64,000 nt of DNA from the NCBI GenBank assembly GCA_018814305.1, contig JAHJAA010000080.1, positions 1 through 64,000 of the forward strand. Reading direction: 5' to 3'. Positions 1-8,385 of the stretch are shown one piece after another. The DNA comes from Pseudomonadota bacterium (GTDB lineage: Bacteria > Desulfobacterota > Desulfobulbia > Desulfobulbales > JAGXFP01). How positions within the stretch are numbered: position 1 is the stretch's first letter; each line of letters starts with the position of its first letter. A program made the translations under genes and the position numbers. The notes beneath the pieces are model-generated. The model was not told where the DNA came from and made no database searches. It saw nothing but the letters and a program-made list of their open reading frames with translations.

Positions 1-72
1 CTTATCGATCAAGTGACGTTTGAGTATGATTACTTTTTCTTCAGGCGTGTAATTGTGTCTTCTCTTTTTCAT
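1..72 (-). CDS. Transposase N-terminus (IS3/IS911 orfA-like), cut by window edge
   Basis: The first 24 codons of a minus-strand gene are visible and run off the left edge. The peptide starts MKKRRHNYTPEEKVIILKRH, which resembles the N-terminal helix-turn-helix of IS3/IS911-type transposase subunits. The ATG at 70-72 is preceded by AAAGGAG with 7 bases spacing. A short inverted repeat TGAGT/ACTCA (89-104) lies just upstream and could belong to the element end, but no full terminal repeat can be recognised. The rest of the element, and whether it is intact, lies outside the window. The family assignment rests on 24 residues only. Confidence 0.6.
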   Translation of the reverse strand, partial: MKKRRHNYTPEEKVIILKRHLIDK

Positions 73-306
73 TGAATTCTCCTTTGGCTGAGTATGTTAA
101 CTCAGACACCGGAAAATATCGATTCACGTTGAACCAAGACAGATAACCTTTGATGCTCTGCACAGTACATTCACCCATAAAAAACATAATTTTGTTTTAT
201 CAACGGAGAGGACTATAAAGATTAAAAGCAGATTGAATTGATCGCCATGAAAGATTAACCCTGTGAACTCGACAAAACAAATTCCCCCGGAAAACTGGAA
301 TATAAA

Positions 307-1002
307 ATGCCACCCTTGACCCGATTGATCTTACGACTCCTTCCGGATTCCTTTCAACAAATACTGAATAGAAAATTTCCCGACTGGCATCCCCTTTTAA
401 GGAAAGGGGAGATAGCCATAAGAAAATGGTACAATGAACTGATCAATCAGAGTCTCCGGCTCTTCTTCCTAGGATTGATAGTTACCTTCTTTTATACGGT
501 TTTTTTATATTTTCTGCAGGCCTGGTGGCAAATCTTTCAAAACACCCAGGTCGGTCGGCACTATATTCTGCTGGTGGATGCGAACCAGGCCCGGGAAATC
601 ACTTGGATTCTCTCCCGAAATTTAAGCATCCTCGCCCTTAATCTTACCCTTTCGGCCCTGGCGACTATCCTGATTATCGGGATCTGCTCCCAGTTGCTTT
701 TTCTGCGCAGATATTTCTATGTCGGCCGCTCCCTGCTCTTAAAACTTGCTTGGTTGCTTTGCAGCTGTTTTGTCGTTTCTCTGGTATTTGACGAATTTTA
801 TGCGTTAAAGCGGTCTGTTTCCTTTGGTCTCTGCCTCCCCCCCACCTTAGCTGTCTTCAGCAGTTGTTTCAACGCTGCAGGGCGCTTGATCCCTGAGTTG
901 AACTTTCTGGCTTTGTTGGGAGAATTTCGAGAAAAAAGGCAATTGAAAAACCTGTTGGATGACATTGATTTGATCCGCGCCGAAAAAGGGGATGATAATT
1001 AA
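307..1002 (+). CDS. Hypothetical multi-pass membrane protein
   Basis: This 231-residue protein has no family I recognise. After a basic N-terminal stretch of about 45 residues (rich in Arg, Lys and Trp) there are three clear hydrophobic segments near residues 50-72, 98-127 and 133-160. A weaker hydrophobic stretch at 165-205 and a charged C-terminal tail (EFREKRQLKNLL) follow. The ATG is preceded by GGA with 7 bases spacing. It stands alone between the transposase remnant and a convergent hemerythrin gene, so context gives no clue to function. Confidence 0.55.
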   Translation: MPPLTRLILRLLPDSFQQILNRKFPDWHPLLRKGEIAIRKWYNELINQSLRLFFLGLIVTFFYTVFLYFLQAWWQIFQNTQVGRHYILLVDANQAREITWILSRNLSILALNLTLSALATILIIGICSQLLFLRRYFYVGRSLLLKLAWLLCSCFVVSLVFDEFYALKRSVSFGLCLPPTLAVFSSCFNAAGRLIPELNFLALLGEFREKRQLKNLLDDIDLIRAEKGDDN

Positions 1003-1086
1003 AAGTAAAGCAAATCCGGTAATCTAGAGGAGATAGAGGGTCATCTTGGCCTTTGACAGAATTTTTCTGTTATATGGCCTCATTCA

Positions 1087-1488
1087 TCATGAAACCTTGT
1101 GCTTTAGGATGAATTGTGCCAGGTATTTGTCCGTTTCAAGGACATGGGTGACGAACCACTCCATGAGACTGCTGAGTAGTTCCTGAGATTTTTCCTTGTT
1201 ATTCTCCCCTTCCATGCTGAGCAACTTTTTCATATCCCGAATGAACTGGTGATGAGCCGCAATATGGTTTTTTGCTCGCGGGTACCCATGGGAGGTCATA
1301 TATGCTTCTTCAATTTTGAAATGGTTATTGCAGTACTGGATGACAAAATTAACCACCTTGTTAAATCCTTTTTCATCCCTTTCTTCGGAGACAACTAGAC
1401 GGATCAGCTCATTGATTTGATCCAGGAGTTGGTGGTGCTGAACATCCTGCCACAAAATGCCGTGCTCGTATTCTTTTTTCCATTCCAT
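1087..1488 (-). CDS. Bacteriohemerythrin
   Basis: This is a single-domain oxygen-binding di-iron protein of 133 residues, the usual length. All seven expected iron ligands are visible: His18 or His19, His56 and Glu60 (H-x3-E), His75 and His79, and His115 and Asp120 (H-x4-D). I chose the ATG at 1488 because the protein then starts MEWKKEYE, typical of the family, and AGGAG lies 10 bases upstream; an in-frame ATG at 1542 would add 18 residues without homology. In anaerobes such proteins are thought to carry or scavenge oxygen in the cytoplasm. It lies downstream of the MutS-like gene with a 133-base gap, so it probably has its own promoter. Confidence 0.93.
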   Translation of the reverse strand: MEWKKEYEHGILWQDVQHHQLLDQINELIRLVVSEERDEKGFNKVVNFVIQYCNNHFKIEEAYMTSHGYPRAKNHIAAHHQFIRDMKKLLSMEGENNKEKSQELLSSLMEWFVTHVLETDKYLAQFILKHKVS

Positions 1489-1621
1489 GGCCTGTTTTCT
1501 CCTGATCAGTTGATTGAGGGAGGAACTCTCTGCTATTCTCATAAAACTTCAATTTTATTTCTTAAGTCAAATTGCTTTATTCTTTCTTGAGGTATCTTTT
1601 ACTCTTTGCCTGCTGAAGAGG

Positions 1622-3295
1622 TTACCAATCCACTTCTATCTGGTAGCCCTTCTTCTTGAGATAATCGAGCATGTCCTGCCTGGAAAACCCAATTTTTTTA
1701 GCGACCCGTTCCGCATTGCTGTCATGGGATATTCCTTCGGTAATTTTGTGGGAAGGGAGGTCATCGAAAAACGAGATCTTCAGGAAAGAGCCCTTATTCA
1801 TCTGCTGAAAATAGTCAACCAGTTCATAGCTGTGGGTTACCAGCAAGGTGCTGTTGCCGATGGCATGGAAGCAATGCATGATATCGGTTGAAAATGAGAG
1901 CTTCTCGTGGGTGGTTGTGCCTTCGGCGATTTCATCAAGAATGGCCAGACTTTTGGGACTGACCTGGTAAAAAATATCCCTGGTCGTCTTCAGTTCGGTG
2001 CCGAACCGGCCTTCTTCATCTGCCAGGCTGTCAAAATTTGGGGCCTGATAAATAATCAGGTCGGCGATATTGATGGTTGCTTCAGTGGCCACAACCGGTG
2101 AGCCGATCTGGGCCAGAATCTGATTTTGGACAATGGATTTACAGTAGGTTGTCTTGCCGCCGCTGTTCGGCCCGGTAATAAAGGTGATGTTCTGGTTAGC
2201 CAGATTCACCTCGTTGGCCACAAAGTTGCGGTCTTTCAAGGCGATGATCGGGTTACACACTCCTTTGGCCATAAAATGATGCGAAGCCCCATCGGTGACG
2301 GTGGGAAGCACCATTGGGTGGGGCATTTCTTCCATAAAAGCGACCAGGGAAGTCAGTTCATCCAGTAAGGCGACCGATTCGATGGCCTTGATAAAGGAGT
2401 CCGACTCCAACAGCATCTGTCGGATGGGGAGAATCGCCGTGTCGAAATCGATTAATGGTTTTAGCAGCCATCCATAGGCCAGCCCGATGGCGCTCAGCCA
2501 GCTGGTGCTTAGAAAAAGTGTTTTAGCGATGGTCGGCTCCATGATGCCAAAGAGCCACGCCATTCCGAAGTAGATTGCGGGCAAAGAGGGCCAAAGTGAG
2601 CCAAAATCCACATGACGGGGGCGGAAACGCCACGATGGGGTGAAAAATGATCTTTCTCGGTGGCTTTTTATTCCTGCGAAGGTACGATAGGCCTGAACAG
2701 CTAGAATATCCCAAAGCGATTCATCTTGAAAACGAAGGATATTATCGATCAACTCCGAAAGGTAGCTGCTCACCGGACGTGGTAAATCCTTGGCAGCAGT
2801 CACCATGCTTTTAATGGCAACTACCGCCCGGCGATAATCTTCATAGGCGATCATGGGATCGGTGTGGGCGTTTAAAAAACCAAAGAGGTCGGTCTCATTT
2901 CTGCTGAATTCAGTCAAGAAGGATTGAAGCGCTGCGTAGAGTTGTTTATTGGAGCTCAGTTCGCGGATGACCTCCTGACGGGACTGGATCTGGTCAAGAG
3001 AGAACGACGGATCCAACATGGCAAGAAAAAGCCTGGTCGCCCCAACTCTGGAAAATGTATGGTCAACAGTTCTATAAAGATTAATTATTTCAGCCGCCCG
3101 CAACGTCCGGAGATCGGTAACGGTGGGTGGCAACAAGTCGATGATCCGGCGCATATCGAAACGGTGATCCGGCGATCGTTCATCGATGACATGGTGTTTG
3201 GCGTTGAAGGAGACCAGGAGTTTTTCTGTTGTTTCAGGAGCAGAAATTTTCTCATCCATGGCTAGCTGGTTCGGTGTCGGCACATCCTGCTTCAT
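1622..3295 (-). CDS. MutS-family ATPase with membrane segments
   Basis: The 557-residue protein ends in a complete MutS-type ATPase domain: Walker A GPNSGGKTT (375-383), Walker B AILDEI (451-456), the EGTTTHEK signature (458-465) and THSY (487-490). A helical lever-like region covers about residues 60-230. The N-terminal mismatch-recognition domain of true MutS is missing and the length is well below that of MutS. Two adjacent hydrophobic helices (about 236-257 and 259-282) lie between lever and ATPase, suggesting membrane attachment. It is therefore unlikely to do classical mismatch repair; its role is unknown. The ATG has AGAGGAG 7 bases upstream. Confidence 0.85.
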   Translation of the reverse strand: MKQDVPTPNQLAMDEKISAPETTEKLLVSFNAKHHVIDERSPDHRFDMRRIIDLLPPTVTDLRTLRAAEIINLYRTVDHTFSRVGATRLFLAMLDPSFSLDQIQSRQEVIRELSSNKQLYAALQSFLTEFSRNETDLFGFLNAHTDPMIAYEDYRRAVVAIKSMVTAAKDLPRPVSSYLSELIDNILRFQDESLWDILAVQAYRTFAGIKSHRERSFFTPSWRFRPRHVDFGSLWPSLPAIYFGMAWLFGIMEPTIAKTLFLSTSWLSAIGLAYGWLLKPLIDFDTAILPIRQMLLESDSFIKAIESVALLDELTSLVAFMEEMPHPMVLPTVTDGASHHFMAKGVCNPIIALKDRNFVANEVNLANQNITFITGPNSGGKTTYCKSIVQNQILAQIGSPVVATEATINIADLIIYQAPNFDSLADEEGRFGTELKTTRDIFYQVSPKSLAILDEIAEGTTTHEKLSFSTDIMHCFHAIGNSTLLVTHSYELVDYFQQMNKGSFLKISFFDDLPSHKITEGISHDSNAERVAKKIGFSRQDMLDYLKKKGYQIEVDW

Positions 3296-3453
3296 GAATA
3301 ACTCCTCTTGTCATGGGATGAGGGCGTATTTGGAGTACGTCATCAAGAGAAAAAACAGAACCATTGAGTGTTAATTCGAACCTGAAAACAGTTACCACTG
3401 AAGGAAGGTAAACGCTCTGTTTTTGAAAAATCGTTAATAAACCGGATCAGAGT

Positions 3454-3735
3454 TTATTTAAAAAGGGCCTCGAGCCTTCGTCGGGCCTCGTCAGGGGCCG
3501 AATCACCATCTGGTCTCTGCCCTTCCTTTACCGGCTGGAAATATTCGCAGAGGTTCTTGCGCTCCTTGTCGTGCACCGAATCGGGGATTGCCGGTTCCCG
3601 ACACTCTCGGGAAGCATGGGGATCATAAAAGGAGCAATTTATGCAAATATGCAGATCCCTCCCGCAGTTATCGCATTCGTCCCGGAACATTATTTTTCCC
3701 TCCGGGATTTTGTTTTTACAGAATGGACAGTTCAT
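3454..3735 (-). CDS. Small zinc-ribbon protein
   Basis: This 93-residue cytoplasmic protein has three CxxC pairs (Cys3/Cys6, Cys21/Cys24, Cys32/Cys35) plus single cysteines at 46 and 63, as expected of a multi-zinc ribbon. The C-terminal 30 residues are charged and probably flexible. I use the ATG at 3735, with AGGGAG 7 bases upstream, rather than a TTG two codons earlier. It is 159 bases upstream of the MutS-like gene on the same strand, but no shared promoter can be shown. Function is not known; metal binding is inferred from the cysteines. Confidence 0.75.
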   Translation of the reverse strand: MNCPFCKNKIPEGKIMFRDECDNCGRDLHICINCSFYDPHASRECREPAIPDSVHDKERKNLCEYFQPVKEGQRPDGDSAPDEARRRLEALFK

Positions 3736-3916
3736 GGGCAAACTCCCTGATGCTTTATTCTATCGTTTCGATATCGGGAATTTTTTCTGACACAACGCAG
3801 ACTCAGACCCAAGGGTAACTTTTCACGCCTGACGAGTCAAAGGGATTATAGGCCTTTCGTGAACAACTGCGGGGGGAGGTTCCTTTCTCTTGGTCTTTCA
3901 TCGTAAACGGCAATGT

Positions 3917-4307
3917 AATTAGTTTCCATCCAGAAACGGTCTTTTTCGAGAATCTCTGCGTCAAACAGCACAGTTGCTTGTGCGGCGTACCCATGTACGC
4001 CTCCGCGCAACTGTTTGTTTTTCTAGACCTTCTCGAAAAATCCTCGTTTCTGAATTGGAAACAACACGTTTTATCATCCATAAAGTCTACGACTTTCCGG
4101 ATGGAAACTAATTAGTTTCCATCCAGAAACGGTCTTTTTTGAGAATTTCTGCGTCAAACAGCACAGTTGCTTGTGCGGTGTACCCATGTACGCCGCACAA
4201 GCAACTGTTTGTTTTTCTAGACCTTCTCGAAAAATCCTCGTTTCTGAATTGGAAACAACACGTTTTATCATCCATAAAGTCTTCGACCTTCCGGATGGAA
4301 ACTAATT
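3917..4307. repeat. Tandem pair of ~192-bp palindromic repeat units
   Basis: Two near-identical units lie head to tail (3920-4110 and 4113-4304), period 193. Each starts TAGTTTCCATCC and ends GGATGGAAACTA, a perfect 12-base inverted repeat. Inside, each unit is itself an imperfect palindrome centred on CCCATG, with arms CAGTTGCTTGTGCGGCGTAC and its complement; these are nearly perfect in unit 2 and decayed on the right side of unit 1. The whole unit could fold into one long hairpin. There is no transposase. The 688-base stretch 3736-4423 holds no gene besides these repeats. Confidence 0.9.
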
Positions 4308-4423
4308 ATCATTGCTTTTGATCTGGTGTCGCATGATAGAATACCTAGGAGCCTGTCGAATTAAGACATGAATCTGCTGCAAATTCGAATATTCAACTGA
4401 ACCAAACGAAAAGAGGAAGCCCC

Positions 4424-6139
4424 ATGACGACCATCGGACTTTATGAAGAAAACATCGCCGCCTCAAGTAGGCTCCGGCTCACCGCCTTGATGGCCTATGC
4501 CAAAAACAATCTGAGGATCGATGATCCCCAAGAGTTGTATGATCTCTCCCTTGATATGGCAAATGTCATCCCCTTGGCCCGTCCCCTGCAGAATCCGGAT
4601 CGATATGGTTTTCGTGATGATGCGAGACAACTGGTCTGGAACCATGAAAGCCCCGTGGGGCGAACCGCCCGGGCTCGTCGATTTTGGCACGAGGCCAATG
4701 CCGATGAACAGAAAAATCTAAGTACCATTGCCCGGGATGCCATCCTTAAACTTCAGGAGACCGGATCCATTTCCTCAATGGCATATGCCGGGCTTGATCA
4801 GGAATTTTGCCTGGGGTTGCAGTTCATCGGCAATCGGAAATATCCCATTGCCGCCCTCTCCTTTCTATTAAACTTCCAGGCGTTTATTACCCCGGAACAG
4901 CACGATTTTTACCGGTCAAGCCGGCCGATCAATGAACCGGACATGCTGCTGGTTTATGAACCAGAGTGGAGTGATGCCAAGTATCCCGGTGGTCTGGTGA
5001 TCATCGACCGTGACTCCAAGACAATCATTGTTCTGGGCCTGCCTTATTTTGGTGAAATCAAGAAGGGCTTTTTGACCTTGATCTGGCACTCGGCCATTCA
5101 CGAACGAATTGAAGGTACTGAAATCAGACGCTTCCTGCCCATCCACGGTTCAATCTGTGTGATCAACGGCAAGACCGTAGTGATCATCGCGCTGTCGGGC
5201 AGCGGTAAATCTTCGCTCTCCAGTCGGGCGGAGAGCATCGCCCACGATGACGCCTTTGTGGTAAGCATGGTCACCGGTAAGGTCATTGTGCTGGAACCGA
5301 CCTTCTTTAATAAGACCGATGGTGACGACATTGATGATGAAACCACCCGTCGAGGGATAATTTTTTTCAATATGGGAGTGGCGGAGATTGGCGGTGGAGT
5401 GGATGTGGTCCCCGGCGACCGCTTGGTAGCCAACGGCCGGGTCATCCAGGAGCGGCCTGAAAATGCGGTGAATGGTTACGACCGGGTGGATATCGTCAGT
5501 CTGGTCATGAAGGATGACACCCTGCCGCCCATCTCACTCATCAACAACCCGGCTCTGTTCGTGGCCTTCGGGGCCTCGCTGATGACCAAGCGCACCCTGG
5601 CCGAGGCCTTGAAGTCCATCGAAGAGCAGTTCACCCTGGTTATCGAACCTTTTGCCCAACCCTTCCGGTCCTGGCGATTAAATACTGAATGCCGGATGTT
5701 CCAGCTCTTTTTGGAACTCTTCAAACCGGTGACGGTGATTTTAAATACCGGTGACTTCATGGGCAATGATATCACCCTGGCCCTGACCCGGGATCGTATC
5801 CTGCCGGCCTTGACTCGCGGTGAACTGGAGTTTCTGCCCTGGCGAATTGTCAGTGGTCGGATGGTATCATTAATTAAGAAAGGGACCCTGGGCAGCGACT
5901 ATAATCGCAAGTTTGTACCCAAATTGAGTGAACCGGCTTATGTGGCTCGATTTGTCCAGCGAATGCAGGCCAGGATTGATTTTCTCACCGAAATCAGGGA
6001 ACGAAATGAAATTCATGCCGATTTTGTCGATCCCCTGGTCCAGGTCCGAATCGCGCTGGATGAATTCCTCCAGCGCGATCCCATCGCCGGAGATTTTTCC
6101 TGGACCCGCGACGATCTGCTTAAACTCGGGTTGAAATAA
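4424..6139 (+). CDS. Phosphoenolpyruvate carboxykinase (ATP)-like protein, divergent
   Basis: The 571-residue protein matches the active-site plan of ATP-dependent PEP carboxykinase: YFGEIKKG (208-215, equivalent to the YAGEMKKG motif with the catalytic Lys), a His at 241 in the position of the metal-binding His, P-loop LSGSGKSSLS (257-266) and HDD (274-276) for the kinase-2 aspartates. NTGDFMGND and LTRDRILPAL near residues 440-465 resemble the NTGWNGTGK-ITRAIIDA region of PckA. Elsewhere it is strongly divergent, and the conserved RSPKDK arginine motif is not obvious. The reaction could be oxaloacetate/PEP interconversion or something different. The ATG has AGAGGAAG about 5 bases upstream. 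A perfect terminator follows the gene. Confidence 0.75.
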   Translation: MTTIGLYEENIAASSRLRLTALMAYAKNNLRIDDPQELYDLSLDMANVIPLARPLQNPDRYGFRDDARQLVWNHESPVGRTARARRFWHEANADEQKNLSTIARDAILKLQETGSISSMAYAGLDQEFCLGLQFIGNRKYPIAALSFLLNFQAFITPEQHDFYRSSRPINEPDMLLVYEPEWSDAKYPGGLVIIDRDSKTIIVLGLPYFGEIKKGFLTLIWHSAIHERIEGTEIRRFLPIHGSICVINGKTVVIIALSGSGKSSLSSRAESIAHDDAFVVSMVTGKVIVLEPTFFNKTDGDDIDDETTRRGIIFFNMGVAEIGGGVDVVPGDRLVANGRVIQERPENAVNGYDRVDIVSLVMKDDTLPPISLINNPALFVAFGASLMTKRTLAEALKSIEEQFTLVIEPFAQPFRSWRLNTECRMFQLFLELFKPVTVILNTGDFMGNDITLALTRDRILPALTRGELEFLPWRIVSGRMVSLIKKGTLGSDYNRKFVPKLSEPAYVARFVQRMQARIDFLTEIRERNEIHADFVDPLVQVRIALDEFLQRDPIAGDFSWTRDDLLKLGLK

Positions 6140-6142
6140 AAG

Positions 6143-6174
6143 TCAAGGCTCAGGGATAAACACCTGAGCCTTGA
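6143..6174. terminator. Bidirectional Rho-independent terminator
   Basis: A perfect 12-base stem TCAAGGCTCAGG / CCTGAGCCTTGA with an 8-base loop lies between two convergent genes. It sits between AAATAAAAG on the left and TAAATT on the right, so it can serve both directions. Confidence 0.85.
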
Positions 6175-6182
6175 TAAATTAA

Positions 6183-6746
6183 TCAGATCCCGTCCGCAGC
6201 GCTTAGAGGCATACTCTTGGCCTGACCATTGTTGAAATTACTGATTGCAGTGCGGACCTGCTCCAAACGGGGGGCGGCATAGTTTTCGCCTTTTCCATCG
6301 ATAACGGCGGTGGGAGTTAACCCTTTCATCCACTTCTCCACCTGGCCTTCATTGTACTGATCGCGAGAGACCGGATCCAGCGCAACCCTTGCCTTCCAGG
6401 CCCCCATAATGGGCCTGGCGATAACATAATAATGTCGTCCTGCCTGGAGTTCAGCATCCACACCGGACCAGTTTTCAGCCCGGGCCATCAGCATGTGTTT
6501 GCCGGGAGTAGCCTGGAATTGAATGTATGACTTGGCAGTCAAAATGCCCTGGAAGTTTTCTCCGTCCCAGAGGCTGAATTTGATCCCGCCCCCGAAAAGG
6601 GAAGGACGCATAACGGTCACCAGGGCCATGCCGGCATCTGGTTTTTCAATGGTCGGGACCCGGGTCATTATTGAACTGCCACAACCGGTCAACTGAAGGA
6701 TAAAAAACAAACCTGCTATAATTTGTAAGCCTATCTTCTTTTTCAT
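6183..6746 (-). CDS. Lipoprotein, DUF2846-like
   Basis: The 187-residue protein has a typical lipoprotein signal: MKKK, a hydrophobic core, and lipobox LTGC with the acylated Cys at 22. The mature part resembles the DUF2846 fold: a strand-rich core with DGENFQGIL, then TPGKHMLMARAENW and LQAGRHYYVIARP around residues 95-135. This predicts a small periplasmic domain on an outer or inner membrane lipid anchor. The role is unknown. It ends against the terminator shared with the PckA-like gene. Confidence 0.75.
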   Translation of the reverse strand: MKKKIGLQIIAGLFFILQLTGCGSSIMTRVPTIEKPDAGMALVTVMRPSLFGGGIKFSLWDGENFQGILTAKSYIQFQATPGKHMLMARAENWSGVDAELQAGRHYYVIARPIMGAWKARVALDPVSRDQYNEGQVEKWMKGLTPTAVIDGKGENYAAPRLEQVRTAISNFNNGQAKSMPLSAADGI

Positions 6747-7027
6747 CTGAACCCTCCTTTTTTTATTTGCCCCAGAACCTGGAAGCAGAGACTATACATT
6801 CCAACTTCACCTGACTATTGGCTACCATTGAATAATGGCCTTTTGGTTCGATCTCTGCGTTATATAAAAAAAATTTATCCTCAGAATATCAGATTGAACG
6901 ATAAATCCAATTGAAACATTTTCCTCTGAGTTGGGTCTTCCCGTGGGGAGATCATATTCAAAAAGGGAACTCAATATCCGGAATTGATCGATGAGAGCTT
7001 AAAAATCACGGCTTAGGCATATTTTGC

Positions 7028-8047
7028 TTACCCAAGCCTCACCACCGTTCTCCCCATGGCCCCGCCTTTCAATATTCGATCCAGGGCCGGAGAGAGTTCC
7101 TTTAGGGTAATTTCAGTGGCGATGAGGTCCAGTTGATCAATCTTCCACTCGTTGGCAATTCGTTGCCAGATCCGAATCCGCTCAGTCATGGGACATTCGG
7201 CGGAATCGATTCCGGCCAGGGTGATTCCCCGCAGGATGAAGGGATATACATTGGCTGAAAATTCCGGTCCGGCAACATTGCCGCAGCAGGTCACGACCCC
7301 GCCGTAACGGGTCGATCTCAGGGCGGTGGAGAGCATTTCACCGCCCACCGTGTCCACCACTCCTGCCCAACGTCCCTTCAAGACCAATTTACCTGAGGTA
7401 TCAACAGACTGGGAGCGGTTAATGATCTTTTCGGCACCGAGATCCTTCAGGAAGCTATGGCTTTCCGGTTTTCCGGTGACTGCGGTTACCCGGAAACCAA
7501 GACGAGCGAGGATGGCAACCGCAAAACAGCCGACCCCACCGGTAGCGCCGGTTACCAGAACCTTGCCCTGTTCCGGACGGACACCGAGACCGGTCAAACG
7601 ATCAACCGAATGGGCGGCGGTGAAGCCGCCGGTCCCGTAGATCATTGATTCCCGGGCCGTAAGATTATCCGGCCGGGTCATGATCCAGGCGGCTGGAACC
7701 CGGATATATCGGCCATAGCCACCGGAGGTATTCATCCCCAAATCATAACAGGAGACCACCACCATATCCCCTGGCCGAAATGAGGCTGAATCACTGGCAA
7801 CCACCTCTCCTGCGGCATCAACGCCCGGAGTGTGCGGATAACGCCTGGTTACCCCGCGATTACCCGTAGCCGAAAGGCCATCTTTGTAATTGATTGATGA
7901 GTAATCCACCTTTACCAGAACCTCTCCGGGTGGCAGTTCTCCAAGTTTTTTTTCTTCGATGGATCTGGTATACACCCCTCGTTCTGTTTCCCGGACTACC
8001 AGGGCCGGAAAGGTAAGCTCATTCATTGAAATATCATTACTTGGCAT
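7028..8047 (-). CDS. YhdH/AcuI-family NAD(P)H oxidoreductase
   Basis: This is a zinc-free medium-chain dehydrogenase/reductase of 339 residues. NYKDGL (53-58), the HTPGVDAAGEV motif (72-82) and the nucleotide-binding loop VTGATGGVG (165-173) are all present. YPHTPGVDAAG and the later KGGAMGRTVV are typical of the acrylyl-CoA reductase/quinone oxidoreductase branch (YhdH, AcuI). The expected reaction is NADPH-dependent reduction of an activated double bond such as acryloyl-CoA; the substrate here is inferred only from family. It is divergently oriented from the aldolase gene. Confidence 0.88.
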   Translation of the reverse strand: MPSNDISMNELTFPALVVRETERGVYTRSIEEKKLGELPPGEVLVKVDYSSINYKDGLSATGNRGVTRRYPHTPGVDAAGEVVASDSASFRPGDMVVVSCYDLGMNTSGGYGRYIRVPAAWIMTRPDNLTARESMIYGTGGFTAAHSVDRLTGLGVRPEQGKVLVTGATGGVGCFAVAILARLGFRVTAVTGKPESHSFLKDLGAEKIINRSQSVDTSGKLVLKGRWAGVVDTVGGEMLSTALRSTRYGGVVTCCGNVAGPEFSANVYPFILRGITLAGIDSAECPMTERIRIWQRIANEWKIDQLDLIATEITLKELSPALDRILKGGAMGRTVVRLG

Positions 8048-8188
8048 ATTAAAAACCTGACATATTTGTTTGGCATCTAGATGAAACTTCTGTATGAAAA
8101 ATCTTCCGGGCCTATCTCCGACTATGTGTTTGATATACTACTCTGCTTTTTTGGTGTAATCTCTTGATCTTCTTGACCTTTTTTTAAA

Positions 8189-8223
8189 TGTCTGCTTATG
8201 AGCAGACAAGCTGATGTGCTCAT
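8189..8223 (+). promoter_or_regulatory. Two mutually exclusive hairpins upstream of the aldolase gene
   Basis: A perfect inverted repeat TGTCTGCT-TATG-AGCAGACA (8189-8208) overlaps a second one, ATGAGCA (8198-8204) with TGCTCAT (8217-8223). The two share AGCA and cannot form together. They lie in the 338-base gene-free region 8048-8385 between divergent genes, about 160 bases before the aldolase start. This may be an operator or an attenuator-type switch. A further short repeat GTCCG-6-CGGAC is at 8299-8314. Confidence 0.35.
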
Positions 8224-8385
8224 AACCGGAAATAAACAATCTTTCCGATAGGGAACTCTTTATACTTTCGGTGCGATTATAGTACTATTGTTGAAATCGT
8301 CCGTACGACCGGACTGATTCAATAATACAAAAAACGTCGGTTTTCTCTTAGATAAATTTTAAACGAAGAAGGAAGGAGGACCCCC

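Noticed and set aside
1056-1070. ACAGAA/TTCTGT hairpin after the first membrane protein gene
   Set aside because: The six-base AT-rich stem is too weak to call a terminator.
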